Source of the DNA: an uncultured Lachnospiraceae bacterium
GTDB lineage: Bacteria > Bacillota > Clostridia > Lachnospirales > Lachnospiraceae
NCBI GenBank assembly: GCA_910588535.1
Contig: CAJUOO010000031.1
Location: forward strand, 1 to 34,932
Reading direction: 5' to 3'
Length of the DNA: 34,932 nt
Shown: positions 22,509 to 31,418 of the stretch, one piece after another
Layout of the letters: every line of letters begins with the position of its first letter
Position numbering within the stretch: the stretch's first letter is position 1
Made by a program: the position numbers and the translations under genes
The notes under the pieces: generated by a model
Databases searched by the model: none
The model's input: only the letters and a program-made list of their open reading frames with translations
What the model was told of the DNA's origin: nothing

Positions 22509-23573
22509 TTATTCCTTTCTATAGTTTGCCTCCTGAATCCTTATTCCGTTTTCTGACGCCAGATTCACATCCCACGCTGCAACTGGCCTGCCCAACGGAT
22601 CGGATATTACTCGCACAACTGGCCGGTACGGCATATCTGGATTCTGGTATTTTACTATTCCTGCTGTACCGTCTGTCAGCTTAACCATTGTCCCATTTGG
22701 ATATATTGCAATACACTTTATAAAAGTAGAAACCAGCCCGGCATCCAGTTTTCCCACAGCCTCATCCTTTAATAATGCCACAGCTTCATAGATACTTTTC
22801 TTTTTATGATAACAGCGCTCTGAAATCAGCGCATCATAAATATCCACAACAGCCGCTATCCTGACAAATTCATGAATCTCCTTCCCCTTTATGCGGTTGG
22901 GATAGCCAGAACCATCCAATCTCTCATGATGGCTCAATGCCACAATTCGAGAAAGTTCCGTCAAACTATCATTCTTCTTTAACACTTCATAGCCCAGCAC
23001 AGTATGTGTTTTAACATGCTCATACTCCTCCTTGGTCAGCCTGCCGGGTTTATACAAAATTTTCTGATTTACCATTGTCTTGCCAATATCATGCAACAAA
23101 AGCCCCATCGCCAGTTTTTTTGCCCTAACTCTGGGATAATGAAGTTGTTTTGCAACCAGCATAGAATAGATCGCCACATTGATGGAGTGATTAAAAGTAC
23201 TGTCATCTGAAGTACCTATCTCATTCATGCTGGTCAACACACTTGTATTTTTTAATATCTCATCCAAAATCTCATCTGTACTTTCTGAAAGCCGCTCTGT
23301 CTCCAAAACTCCTTGATTGGACAGTGCATTTATTGTGGAAAAAAGTACTTCCTTGCAATGCAACCTTGTCTCCTGATTAATGGTATCTTCCACGATAATA
23401 TCCTCGCTCAGCCGATCTGTCACATATAAGTGAGTGATTCCAAGCTTTGACAGACTTGTTTTAAATCGCTCCAGATGGCTGGTCCCAACCTTGAGCAAAA
23501 GACTATTCAAATGGTAAATCGGCTTTGCCAGCACCATATCTGGCTTTAATAACTCCAACGCCACTTTTCTCAC
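22509..23573 (-). CDS. HD-GYP domain protein, likely c-di-GMP phosphodiesterase
   Basis: The 354-residue protein has an N-terminal region (about 1-60) like DUF3391, then an HD-GYP domain over about residues 120-285. HD is H161-D162 in LLHDIGKT, and the full signature HHERLDGSGYP is at 215-225. Intact metal ligands and GYP predict hydrolysis of cyclic di-GMP. About 70 residues after the domain form a beta-rich tail (GTAGIVKYQNPDMPYRPVVR) often seen in clostridial members. The start is GTG 23573 after a GGGGGGA ribosome site. It follows the HAD phosphatase gene by 52 nt on the same strand. Confidence 0.94.
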   Translation of the reverse strand: MRKVALELLKPDMVLAKPIYHLNSLLLKVGTSHLERFKTSLSKLGITHLYVTDRLSEDIIVEDTINQETRLHCKEVLFSTINALSNQGVLETERLSESTDEILDEILKNTSVLTSMNEIGTSDDSTFNHSINVAIYSMLVAKQLHYPRVRAKKLAMGLLLHDIGKTMVNQKILYKPGRLTKEEYEHVKTHTVLGYEVLKKNDSLTELSRIVALSHHERLDGSGYPNRIKGKEIHEFVRIAAVVDIYDALISERCYHKKKSIYEAVALLKDEAVGKLDAGLVSTFIKCIAIYPNGTMVKLTDGTAGIVKYQNPDMPYRPVVRVISDPLGRPVAAWDVNLASENGIRIQEANYRKE

Positions 23574-23625
23574 AGTGAAATCCCCCCTATACCATAAACC
23601 CTATCTGGATACGACAATACTTTTT

Positions 23626-24276
23626 CTAAAGCCCCAAATATCCTGCTAACTCATCAGGACAATCAATAATTACCTTTGCACCTTTTTGAAGAAGAACTTC
23701 TCTTTCCCGAAATCCCCACGATACCAGCACACTGTCAAGTGCGCAATTTCTAGCAGTCTCAATATCAACCTCAGAATCTCCTACATACAAAGTTGCCTCC
23801 TTTTCTGTCTGTAACTGCGATATAGCACGCATAATATTATCCGGTGCTGGTTTTTTCTGATATCCCTGACTATCTCCAACCACCACAGACAGCAAGCTGG
23901 GAAAATAGCTCTCACACAAATCCTTGACGGTCGCCTCATCCTTATTAGATACCACACCAAGCTTAAATCCTTTTTCCTTTAACTGTTCCAAAAGGCTTAC
24001 TATTCCATGATATGGGCATGTTTTATGGCGGGAATGTTCATAATAATAGTTGCTGTATTCCTGCAGACATTTTTCTACTTCCTGCTCGCTTATCCCTTCT
24101 GGCAGTGCACGCCTGATCAGATTGATCGCCCCATTTCCCACAAAACTTCGAATCTGCTCCAGACTTCTCTGTGGATAATGATACCTATCTAAAATCTCGT
24201 TGACAGAATCCCTTATATCCTCCAGTGAATTTAAAAGTGTTCCATCCAAATCAAATATTATTGCATTATATTTCAT
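23626..24276 (-). CDS. HAD family phosphatase, phosphoglycolate phosphatase-like
   Basis: The 216-residue protein begins MKYNAIIFDLDGTLLNS, with DxD nucleophile residues D9 and D11. A helical cap follows, then GVVSNKD, KPAPDNI and YVGDSEVDIETARNC, the motifs of the Gph/PGP branch. It dephosphorylates small phosphorylated metabolites; phosphoglycolate or pyrophosphate are typical, and the true substrate is unknown. AGGAGG 12 nt before the ATG at 24276 supports this start over a longer frame reaching 24318. The region 24277-24575 to the next gene is AT-rich intergenic sequence; it has a TATAAT at 24535-24540 serving the lipoprotein gene and no repeat. Confidence 0.92.
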   Translation of the reverse strand: MKYNAIIFDLDGTLLNSLEDIRDSVNEILDRYHYPQRSLEQIRSFVGNGAINLIRRALPEGISEQEVEKCLQEYSNYYYEHSRHKTCPYHGIVSLLEQLKEKGFKLGVVSNKDEATVKDLCESYFPSLLSVVVGDSQGYQKKPAPDNIMRAISQLQTEKEATLYVGDSEVDIETARNCALDSVLVSWGFREREVLLQKGAKVIIDCPDELAGYLGL

Positions 24277-24575
24277 AATTCTAATTAACCTCCTGATATT
24301 TAACGTATTTCCATACACCTTGTAATTGTTTTCTTCTATTGTACCATATCCATTTTTTTCCTGATATAAGAATTTCTAATTTTTTCTTCCTTGCTCCCAC
24401 TTTTCCTAATTATAAAATAAATTATTATTTTTTTCCATTATTTTTCACTGATAAATACATGAATCCAACGTAACCTCCGCACAATTCATAAAAATAAAAT
24501 CTTATAAGCACTATAAAATCCAAAAATAATATCATATAATAGACATAATTCGACACACAAGGAAAGGAAAATCTT

Positions 24576-26108
24576 ATGAAAAGAAAATATTTCATCACCA
24601 TGGCAATCACCTTATTCATTCTAACAGGATGCTCCAACACAACAACTCCCACCGTTATAAACGATACTAGCGCTTTTGTTCCTTCCTCCACAGAAGAGAG
24701 CTCATCTTCCTATGACTTAATGGAGGAATCTATACCTTCTTCTGTAAAAGATGATCTGGTTTGTTTAGATCAAAAAATATTAGAAAACAATAACTCTTGT
24801 CAAAGCATCTCTATTATACAACAAGGAACAGAACAGCCACAATTACTTATTAAGGCTACTGATAACGAGGAATTTTCTTTTACTCCCCCAAAACTCCACT
24901 ATCCAAAATATCTTGACGAACTGTATTTCACCGATCTGAATGAGGATGGTACAGATGAAGTGATTGCTGTTTGTTTCCTAACAGGGGGTAATATAGGAAT
25001 ATATATTATTGATATAGCAAATCAAACGTTTCTTACCCCTCCTTATATAAACGAGACAGACGCAACTGTTGGAATTGAATACAATGTTTATTCTGTGGAT
25101 GATAATCACGTACAAATTAAAGGCGAAAGTTTTGATGAGATTATTGATTTATCTTTGGATGAGATCTGGAATTGGAATTATGATACAAATCTTTCTGAAG
25201 AAGAATATTTCCAGCTATATCAGGGAAAGGGTCCAATCATTGGATCATCAGATGGAGTTGGTTATAACTCCATTGAAGTTGTAAATTATAATAATCGCAA
25301 TTGTCTTAAATTGAGAGAACAATTATGTTGTCCATGGTACTGGTATGGACATCTAGGATATATGGAAACGATTGTAAGCTGGGATAAAAATGGAGAATTT
25401 CATATAGAAAACATGGAATACCTTAAGCATCCGCTCTATATAGACAGAATAGTATTTGAAAGCAATAGCCCTTGTCAAAGTATTTCCATTATAAAAGAGG
25501 GCATAAAACAGCCTAAATTATTTATAAAGGTTACAGATAATGAAGAATTTTATTTTGATCCCCCTGAACTGCACTATCCAATGTCCTTTAATCAGGTATC
25601 TTTTACTGATCTTAATGGAGATGGTGTTGATGAAGCTGTTGTTGAGTGTTTTCTGGGAGGTTCTTTTCCGGGAATCTATATTCTAGATATAGTGAATCAC
25701 TCCTACCTTACGCCACCATATGCGGCCAATATGGATTATATCCAGTACACAATCTATGCTGTAGATGAAAATCATATACAGATCAAAGGGGAAATATTTG
25801 ACAGTATCATCGAATTAACGAGTGATGAAAATTGGAGCTGGAATACTTACCCCAATATGACGAAGGAAGAATATATCCGGCCATATCAAGAGACTGGAAG
25901 AGTGATTGGAGGCACCTCTTCAGCCAGTCATTTTGGAATTGAGCTAGTTACCTATAACAATCGAAACTGTTTGAAATTTATACAAGTTCTACGCGGTCCG
26001 TGGAGCACATCTGACTATCTTGGATGCATGGAAACAATAGTCAGTTGGAACAAAAATGGAGAATTCAATATAGAAAATGCTGAATATCTTAAAACACTCC
26101 CGTGGTGA
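24576..26108 (+). CDS. Lipoprotein with two tandem homologous halves
   Basis: The 510-residue protein starts with a lipoprotein signal, FILTGC, placing the lipidated Cys at 19, followed by a Ser/Thr-rich linker. Two homologous units of about 225 residues follow. Each has CQSISII, a TDNEEF strand, LHYP, then FTDLNEDGTDE (unit 1, near residue 120) or FTDLNGDGVDE (unit 2, near residue 345), GIYI, and ends with ETIVSW-KNGEF-IEN-EYLK. The DxNxDGxDE loops look like calcium-binding FG-GAP/VCBS-type repeats. It is probably anchored to the outer face of the membrane. No enzyme motif was recognised. GGAAAGGAAAA precedes the ATG. The gene is alone. Confidence 0.85.
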   Translation: MKRKYFITMAITLFILTGCSNTTTPTVINDTSAFVPSSTEESSSSYDLMEESIPSSVKDDLVCLDQKILENNNSCQSISIIQQGTEQPQLLIKATDNEEFSFTPPKLHYPKYLDELYFTDLNEDGTDEVIAVCFLTGGNIGIYIIDIANQTFLTPPYINETDATVGIEYNVYSVDDNHVQIKGESFDEIIDLSLDEIWNWNYDTNLSEEEYFQLYQGKGPIIGSSDGVGYNSIEVVNYNNRNCLKLREQLCCPWYWYGHLGYMETIVSWDKNGEFHIENMEYLKHPLYIDRIVFESNSPCQSISIIKEGIKQPKLFIKVTDNEEFYFDPPELHYPMSFNQVSFTDLNGDGVDEAVVECFLGGSFPGIYILDIVNHSYLTPPYAANMDYIQYTIYAVDENHIQIKGEIFDSIIELTSDENWSWNTYPNMTKEEYIRPYQETGRVIGGTSSASHFGIELVTYNNRNCLKFIQVLRGPWSTSDYLGCMETIVSWNKNGEFNIENAEYLKTLPW

Positions 26109-26168
26109 CATTTCATGTTAAAATCTAATTATATAAGACTTTCCATTCAATAAGACTATTACGGGGAT

Positions 26169-26313
26169 GTTGTATCATTTTCTGGGAAGATCCTCCCGGC
26201 GAACTGCCTGTGGTCCTCCGTCACCCCGTTCCCGCTTAGTGAAAAATGCATCGGACAGTAAGCTAGAAACTACCTCGCTAATCGCCGGCGTTTTTCAATA
26301 GGTTCCTTGAGAA
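26169..26313 (+). repeat. Family A palindromic repeat, copy 3 (right arm lost)
   Basis: Leader TTGTATCATTTTCTGG, left arm CCCGGCGAACTGCCTGTGG and the whole core match copy 1. After GGTTCCTTGAGAA the expected right arm is replaced by unrelated TTTAATTCCC. The hairpin is therefore broken in its outer part. The pseudogene begins shortly downstream. Confidence 0.82.
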
Positions 26314-26399
26314 TTTAATTCCCTATGAATAGTATAGTGTTCGAGTGATGAAATGGTCTTTAAAAGGGTGGGGGGTGGTATAATTAGATAAGCAAAACT

Positions 26400-27261
26400 G
26401 AATTTATGAAAGCCAAATTTAAAGGTGATACCGCAGAAAAATTCGAGGTGTCTCGCCGCACTATCAATCGGGATATTGAGGATATTTGCAAGGCTGAAAT
26501 TCCAATCGTCACCACTCAAGGGGCAAATGGCGATATCTCCATTATGGAAGATTTTTCTCTTGATACTACCGTGTTCACTGAGCAGGAATTAACAGCTATC
26601 TTCAGGGTTTGAAGTCGCTGGACAGCGTTTCACGTTCAGCGTCGGCAGAAAAACTTGCGCAGAAGATTAGTGGCAGCAAAGCTAGCAAACTTTCTGATCA
26701 TACGATGATCGATCTTTCCTCTTTCTATAAAGATGATCTTTCAATCAAAATCGAACAGATCAAACTTGCTATCCGGGAAACCCAGTGCATTACTTTCCAT
26801 TATTGTTATAACAAGAGTGAAACAGATAAGCTGATCGAACCGTATCTGATCGTTTTTAAGTGGTCAGACTGGTATATCTTTGGGTTCTGAAAAGAACGGC
26901 ATGATTTTCGGATGTATAAGTTGCTCCGCTTATGGAATCTGACAGTTACAGACGAAGTATTCAGCATAAGAGAAATTTCAGAAGAAAAAAGCAATTTGGC
27001 TCTCACATGACCGAAGACTGCATTATCTCTGCAGTCTATGATTTGTCTGTGAAATACAGGTTAGTTGAAGAACATGGACATACCTGCTTTACCGAACAGG
27101 AAGATGGGAAACTATATACGGAATGGGGATTTACCACGCAAAAGGATGCTGTGGAGTGGTTCCTGCGCTTTGGAAATAAGGTGAAAGTTCTCGCTCTTAC
27201 GGAAATGGTTGAAATAATGAAATCCACATTGGGCGCCATAAAAAATTTATATAAATCATGA
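26400..27261 (+). pseudogene. Decayed WYL-domain (YafY-type) transcriptional regulator
   Basis: Three fragments together give a YafY-like regulator. TAEKFEVSRRTINRDIEDI is the helix-turn-helix; its first helices are missing. FYKDDLSIKIEQIKLAI and CITFHYCYNKSETDKLIEPY form the WYL domain start. YDLSVKYRLVEEHGHTCFTEQ and WFLRFGNKVKVL are the C-terminal WCX part. Lesions visible are a one-base deletion near 26600 (ELTAI then LQGLKSLDSVS in the next frame), a TGA at about 26888 where the family has Cys, a further TGA near 27008 and a shift before MTEDCIIS. Such regulators often respond to stress or ligands. The gene appears non-functional. Confidence 0.85.
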
Positions 27262-27317
27262 CACACAGTTGTCATGTTTGAAGTGATATGGTTAAAGAAA
27301 AAACTTGGAGGTTATAT

Positions 27318-27587
27318 ATGGTTGATTCAAGATGTGGACTTCACTGTACTGGATGCGAATATAAGGAGACATGCGGCTGCAATGGGTGTATCGAAACAAA
27401 CGGACATCCTTTCCATGGAGAATGTCCTGTTGCGGTATGCTGTCAGGATAAAGGCTTTCTTCATTGCGGGGAATGTTCGGATATTCCGTGTGAGCTTCTG
27501 ACGCAGTATTCCTGTGATCCTGAACACGGCGACACCCCTCACGGTGCCAGAATCGCACAGTGTATCAAATGGGCAAAGGAAATTTAA
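27318..27587 (+). CDS. DUF3795 Cys-rich small protein
   Basis: The 89-residue protein has the DUF3795 pattern: MVDSRCGLHCTGCEYKETCG, CNGC, CPVAVCCQDKGFLHCGECSDIPC and ARIAQCIKWAKE. About fifteen cysteines suggest metal or zinc binding; the function of the family is unknown. GGAGG at 27307-27311, six nt before the ATG at 27318, fixes the start; a longer frame begins at 27288. It directly follows the decayed regulator, and in relatives WYL regulators and DUF3795 genes may be neighbours, but I cannot verify this. Confidence 0.85.
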   Translation: MVDSRCGLHCTGCEYKETCGCNGCIETNGHPFHGECPVAVCCQDKGFLHCGECSDIPCELLTQYSCDPEHGDTPHGARIAQCIKWAKEI

Positions 27588-27628
27588 CAGAGAATATTAT
27601 GAGCAGATTTACTGAAGCCTAAACTCAG

Positions 27629-27660
27629 AGCATCCACTTTGGGGTGGGTGCTTTCCCTTT
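27629..27660 (+). terminator. Terminator after the DUF3795 gene
   Basis: AGCATCCAC (27629-27637) pairs with GTGGGTGCT (27644-27652), with one G-U, followed by TTCCCTTT. It is about 40 nt after the stop codon. Confidence 0.65.
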
Positions 27661-27671
27661 GTATCGTTATT

Positions 27672-27822
27672 GTAAAAGCAATATCGCTGCTTCGGATAGA
27701 TAACAATGGAACCTATTGAAAAACGTTGTTACTTAGCGAGGTTTTTCACGAGCTTCGTATCCGTTACGTTTTTCACTACGCACAAGCGGGGTGACGAAGA
27801 AAAAAAGCGAGCTATACGACCC
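27672..27822 (-). repeat. Family A palindromic repeat, copy 4 (decayed)
   Basis: GGAACCTATTGAAAAACG to AAGCGGGGTGACG matches the core of copy 2 closely. The outer arms here are ATCGCTGCTTCG and CGAAGAAAAAAAGCGAGCTAT, a third arm sequence that still pairs in part, with an insertion in one arm. Confidence 0.78.
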
Positions 27823-27845
27823 TTTTCCTGTCTTCATGCCATTCT

Positions 27846-29636
27846 CTATATTCGCCCTCCTGACGCCACAATTTTCTCTGCCAGATCATTAAGATATACC
27901 CAACGTTCCATTCTCTCTTCCAAAAGTACCTCTGCCTCTTCTTTTTCTTTTGTAAGCTCACTGAGTTTTCCATAGCTTGTCGCTGACTGCTCCATCTCTT
28001 GTTCCAGCTTTGTTATTTTTTCTTCTAGCCTTGCTATCTCTTCATCTATTGTCTCATATTCCTTTTTCTCCTGATAAGAAAATCTAAGCTTTTCTGTATT
28101 TCTCTGCTTCCACTCTTGCTTTGGTTTCTCCTTTCCCTTCTCCTCCTCCAAAGTCCCTGCTTTCTCAATATAATCTGAATAATTTCCCTCATACTGATGG
28201 ATCTCCCCATCTCCCTCAAAGGCAAAGATACGGTTTACCAATTTATTTAAAAAATATCTGTCGTGGGACACTGTAACTACAATTCCCTCAAAGCTTTGCA
28301 GATAATCCTCCAGAATCGTGAGAGTGGCAATGTCCAGATCATTGGTAGGCTCATCCAAAATTAATATGTTGGGAGCTTCCATCAAAACCCGCAGTAAATA
28401 TAACCGCCTCTTCTCCCCGCCTGACAGCTTCTTTATAAGAGAATACTGTATTGATCCAGAAAACAAAAATCTTTCTAACATCTGCGAGGCTGTCACCATC
28501 CCATCCACCGTCTTGATATATTCTGCCACTTCGCGAACATAATCAATCACGCGCTGTGACTCATCCATAGCTTCATTTTCCTGTGAAAAATAGCCAAGCT
28601 TTACTGTCTGACCTATAACGACCGTTCCACTGTCCGGTTTCAGCACTCCTGTCATTATTTTTAGCAATGTACTTTTTCCGCATCCATTTCTGCCGACAAT
28701 TCCAATCCGATCCCCCGGCAATAAAATATAAGAAAAGTCTCTTATTAATCTTCTATCCCCATAGCTTTTTGATAAATGCTCAAGTTCTACCGTTGTTCTC
28801 CCCAGCCTCGAATAGACAGAACTTATCTCCACCTGCTCGTCGGCTGCCAGCTTCTCTCTGTCCCGAAGCGCCTCAAAGCGCTGGATATGCGCCTTCTGCT
28901 TTGTCGATCGCGCCCTCGCACCGCGCATCATCCATTCTAGTTCCATCCGGTACAAGCTTTTATTCTTTCTCTCTGTCGCAAGCTCCATCTCCTCCCGCTG
29001 CACCTTAAGCTCAATATATCTGGAATAATTCGCCTCATAGCTGTATAGCTTTCCCTTATCAATCTCCAATATGCGATTTGTCACTTTATCAAGAAAATAT
29101 CGATCATGTGTCACCATAACAAAGGCTCCCTGATATTTTCGTAAATACTCCTCCAACCATTCCGCCATCTGGCTGTCCAGATGGTTAGTTGGCTCATCCA
29201 ACACTATTATATCTGCAGGGGTCAACAACGTGCTCACCAATGCCGCCCGTTTTCTCTGTCCCCCTGAAAGATGATCCGGCCGCGCTTCAACATCAGCTAT
29301 GCCAAGCTTAACAAGCATTGCCCTTGCTTCTCCCTCGATATTCCTGTAAGCTTCTTTTGCTTTCTTTCCTGCAATTACATTTTCCAGTATACTAAGATTC
29401 GTATCAAATACTGGTGTCTGTGGCAGATAAGCGATCTCGATATTTCTGCCCATCGTGATGGTTCCCTCATCTGGCTCCTCTAATCCAGCTATCAACTTAA
29501 GCAGCGTTGATTTTCCCGTTCCATTAATTCCTAGAACTCCAATTCTATCTCCTTCTTGAATTCCAAAAGAAACCTTATCAAGCAGAAGCTTATCTGTATA
29601 ACTTTTACTGACACACTCCATGGTAAAAAGATTCAT
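27846..29636 (-). CDS. ABC-F family ATPase, Uup-like
   Basis: The 596-residue protein has two ABC cassettes and no membrane segments. Walker A motifs are GINGTGKST and GRNGCGKST, signatures LSGGQRKRAAL and LSGGEKRRLYL, and Walker B ends in DEPTNHLD and DEPTNDLD. A charged linker joins them, and a C-terminal coiled coil (EEIARLEEKITKLEQEMEQ) is typical of Uup-like members. ABC-F proteins act on ribosomes in translation or antibiotic protection; Uup is linked to ribosome and genome maintenance. GGAGACGACATT precedes the ATG at 29636; a longer frame upstream is not supported. It begins 11 nt after the FecE-like gene and may be co-transcribed with the importer. Confidence 0.94.
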   Translation of the reverse strand: MNLFTMECVSKSYTDKLLLDKVSFGIQEGDRIGVLGINGTGKSTLLKLIAGLEEPDEGTITMGRNIEIAYLPQTPVFDTNLSILENVIAGKKAKEAYRNIEGEARAMLVKLGIADVEARPDHLSGGQRKRAALVSTLLTPADIIVLDEPTNHLDSQMAEWLEEYLRKYQGAFVMVTHDRYFLDKVTNRILEIDKGKLYSYEANYSRYIELKVQREEMELATERKNKSLYRMELEWMMRGARARSTKQKAHIQRFEALRDREKLAADEQVEISSVYSRLGRTTVELEHLSKSYGDRRLIRDFSYILLPGDRIGIVGRNGCGKSTLLKIMTGVLKPDSGTVVIGQTVKLGYFSQENEAMDESQRVIDYVREVAEYIKTVDGMVTASQMLERFLFSGSIQYSLIKKLSGGEKRRLYLLRVLMEAPNILILDEPTNDLDIATLTILEDYLQSFEGIVVTVSHDRYFLNKLVNRIFAFEGDGEIHQYEGNYSDYIEKAGTLEEEKGKEKPKQEWKQRNTEKLRFSYQEKKEYETIDEEIARLEEKITKLEQEMEQSATSYGKLSELTKEKEEAEVLLEERMERWVYLNDLAEKIVASGGRI

Positions 29637-29647
29637 AATGTCGTCTC

Positions 29648-30421
29648 CTATCCAAAGTAATAATGTTTTGTACCTTCCTGATCTGTCGTACATCCAGCTT
29701 TTACATGAAATACTTCCTCTATGCTGCCGCTCTCCCACACCTGTCTGGAAGAACCCTCTATCACTACTCTTCCTCCTTGAAGCAGTATAATCCAATCTGC
29801 CAGACGGAATGCATAGTCTAAATCATGCAGCACCGCCACAACTGTCTTGCCAGAATCTCTAAGTTCCTCAAGCAGGCGGAACAGCTCTGTCTGATACTGA
29901 ATATCAAGATATGTCGTAGGCTCATCAAATAAAAGAATCTCTGTCTGCCCAGCAAGTGCCATGGCAAGATATGCCTTCTGTCTCTCCCCGCCCGACAATT
30001 CTCCAAGGTGTTTGTCCCGCAGGCTTATAATCCCCGCCTGCCTCATAGCCTGCTCACAGCACTGATAGTCTTCTCTGCTATAACGCCTTGGATAAGAAAG
30101 ATGCGGAAATCTCCCATGTAAAACCAATCTCTCCGTGCGAATAGAAGAATCGGGGTGACTCTGTGCGAGATAGAACATTTTCTGAGCCAATTCGCGCTGT
30201 GTATATTCTTCTGTTCTTCTGCCACCAATATAGATCTGTCCTGTTATTTTCTTGCAAAGTCCAGCTATGCTCTTTAATAGCGTACTCTTTCCACTTCCAT
30301 TCGGACCAAGCACTGCTGTGATCTTTCCTTTGGGTATATTGCTATTGATTGTATCCAACACGATCTTTCTTTCATATCCTGCTGTAAGACCACTGACTTG
30401 TATTTCTCCATTCTGCTCCAT
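29648..30421 (-). CDS. Iron-siderophore/heme/cobalamin ABC importer ATPase
   Basis: The 258-residue protein is a FecE/BtuD-type ATPase: Walker A GPNGSGKST near residue 36, Q-loop FYLAQSHPD, signature LSGGERQKAYLAMALAGQ, Walker B ILLFDEPTTYLD and switch VLHDLDYA. It powers uptake with the permease and binding protein encoded upstream. GAGGAGGG supports the ATG at 30421, ten nt after the permease gene; an in-frame extension to 30550 is inside the permease gene and is discounted. Iron chelates are the commonest substrate for this layout, but B12 or heme remain possible. Confidence 0.93.
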   Translation of the reverse strand: MEQNGEIQVSGLTAGYERKIVLDTINSNIPKGKITAVLGPNGSGKSTLLKSIAGLCKKITGQIYIGGRRTEEYTQRELAQKMFYLAQSHPDSSIRTERLVLHGRFPHLSYPRRYSREDYQCCEQAMRQAGIISLRDKHLGELSGGERQKAYLAMALAGQTEILLFDEPTTYLDIQYQTELFRLLEELRDSGKTVVAVLHDLDYAFRLADWIILLQGGRVVIEGSSRQVWESGSIEEVFHVKAGCTTDQEGTKHYYFG

Positions 30422-30431
30422 CTTACCCTCC

Positions 30432-31418
30432 TCACTGTTTTCCTCGATAATGAAATAAAAGCCAGAGGAAAAATGGTGCTCCAAGCAAAGATAATAGAAT
30501 TCCCACCGGAATCTCATAAGGTGCAAACATTGTCCGGGCTGCTGTATCACACAAGGTTAAAAGCAGTGCACCTAAAAGCACGGATACCAGCAGATATTCC
30601 CTGCTCTCTCCTCCCGTAATCCTTCTTGCCATATGAGGCACCAAAAGCCCTATAAACCCCAAAAGCCCAGCAAAACTGACCGCTGCACCTGCCGCTACAG
30701 CCGCAAGCAACAGAAAAAAGAATCGATATACTCCCACAGGCAGCCCCAAGGTATGCGCTGTCTCCTCACCAAGCCCAAATACCTCAAGCTCATTGTGAAA
30801 AAGCAAAAGAAGCACTACCACTACTACAACAATAATTCCTGATATTTTTAAAACATTCAAATCAATACCAGCCAATCCACCAATCTTAAATGCATTAGAA
30901 GCCAAAAGAGACTCCTCACTGAAAGTATAAACTGCATCTGTCGCTCCATTTAAAAAGCTATTCACGGCCACCCCCGCCAATACTAAGGTAATCTTAGAAG
31001 CTCCTGTCTTTTTCCCAATATAATATACCAGAAGAACTGTGAGAAAAGCTCCTGCAAAAGATGCAAAAGGCAATAGCATATAAGAAGCCGGAAAAACTGC
31101 ACTACAAAACACCACCGCAAAGCCTGCACCAGAATTTACCCCAATAATATTTGGACCCGCCAGAGGATTATTTAATATAACCTGAATCACCGCACCAGAA
31201 GCAGCAAGACCCATACCAGCAATAACAGCCCCTGCCACACGTGGAATCCGCACATAGAGCAAAATTCTCCCTGTCCTATTTATCTCTCCACGAAAGAGGA
31301 ACAGAATATCCTCACCCGTCACAGATGCTGCTCCACAAAACAGCCCAAGACCAACCGAGATAAGCAAAAACACTGATAATATGAAAACGATAGATCGATC
31401 TCTTCTATTTCCCATCAT
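30432..31418 (-). CDS. FecCD-type ABC permease
   Basis: The 328-residue protein has about nine to ten membrane segments and the FecCD signatures RIPRVAGAVIAGMGLAASGA (start of the domain), NNPLAGPNIIGVNSGAGFAV, FAGLLGFIGLLVPHMARRI and YEIPVGILLSLLGAPFFLWL. It forms a homodimeric channel for iron-siderophore, heme or cobalamin. The ATG overlaps the end of the binding-protein gene by 14 nt, so translation is coupled. Confidence 0.96.
   Translation of the reverse strand: MMGNRRDRSIVFILSVFLLISVGLGLFCGAASVTGEDILFLFRGEINRTGRILLYVRIPRVAGAVIAGMGLAASGAVIQVILNNPLAGPNIIGVNSGAGFAVVFCSAVFPASYMLLPFASFAGAFLTVLLVYYIGKKTGASKITLVLAGVAVNSFLNGATDAVYTFSEESLLASNAFKIGGLAGIDLNVLKISGIIVVVVVVLLLLFHNELEVFGLGEETAHTLGLPVGVYRFFFLLLAAVAAGAAVSFAGLLGFIGLLVPHMARRITGGESREYLLVSVLLGALLLTLCDTAARTMFAPYEIPVGILLSLLGAPFFLWLLFHYRGKQ

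Noticed and set aside
24425..24691. 88-codon minus-strand frame upstream of the lipoprotein gene
   Set aside because: It overlaps the signal sequence of the lipoprotein gene on the other strand, has no ribosome site, and shows no recognisable family.
29637..29795. Longer N-terminus for the ABC-F protein
   Set aside because: The extension overlaps the FecE-like gene in another frame. The ATG at 29636 has a good ribosome site and the normal family start.
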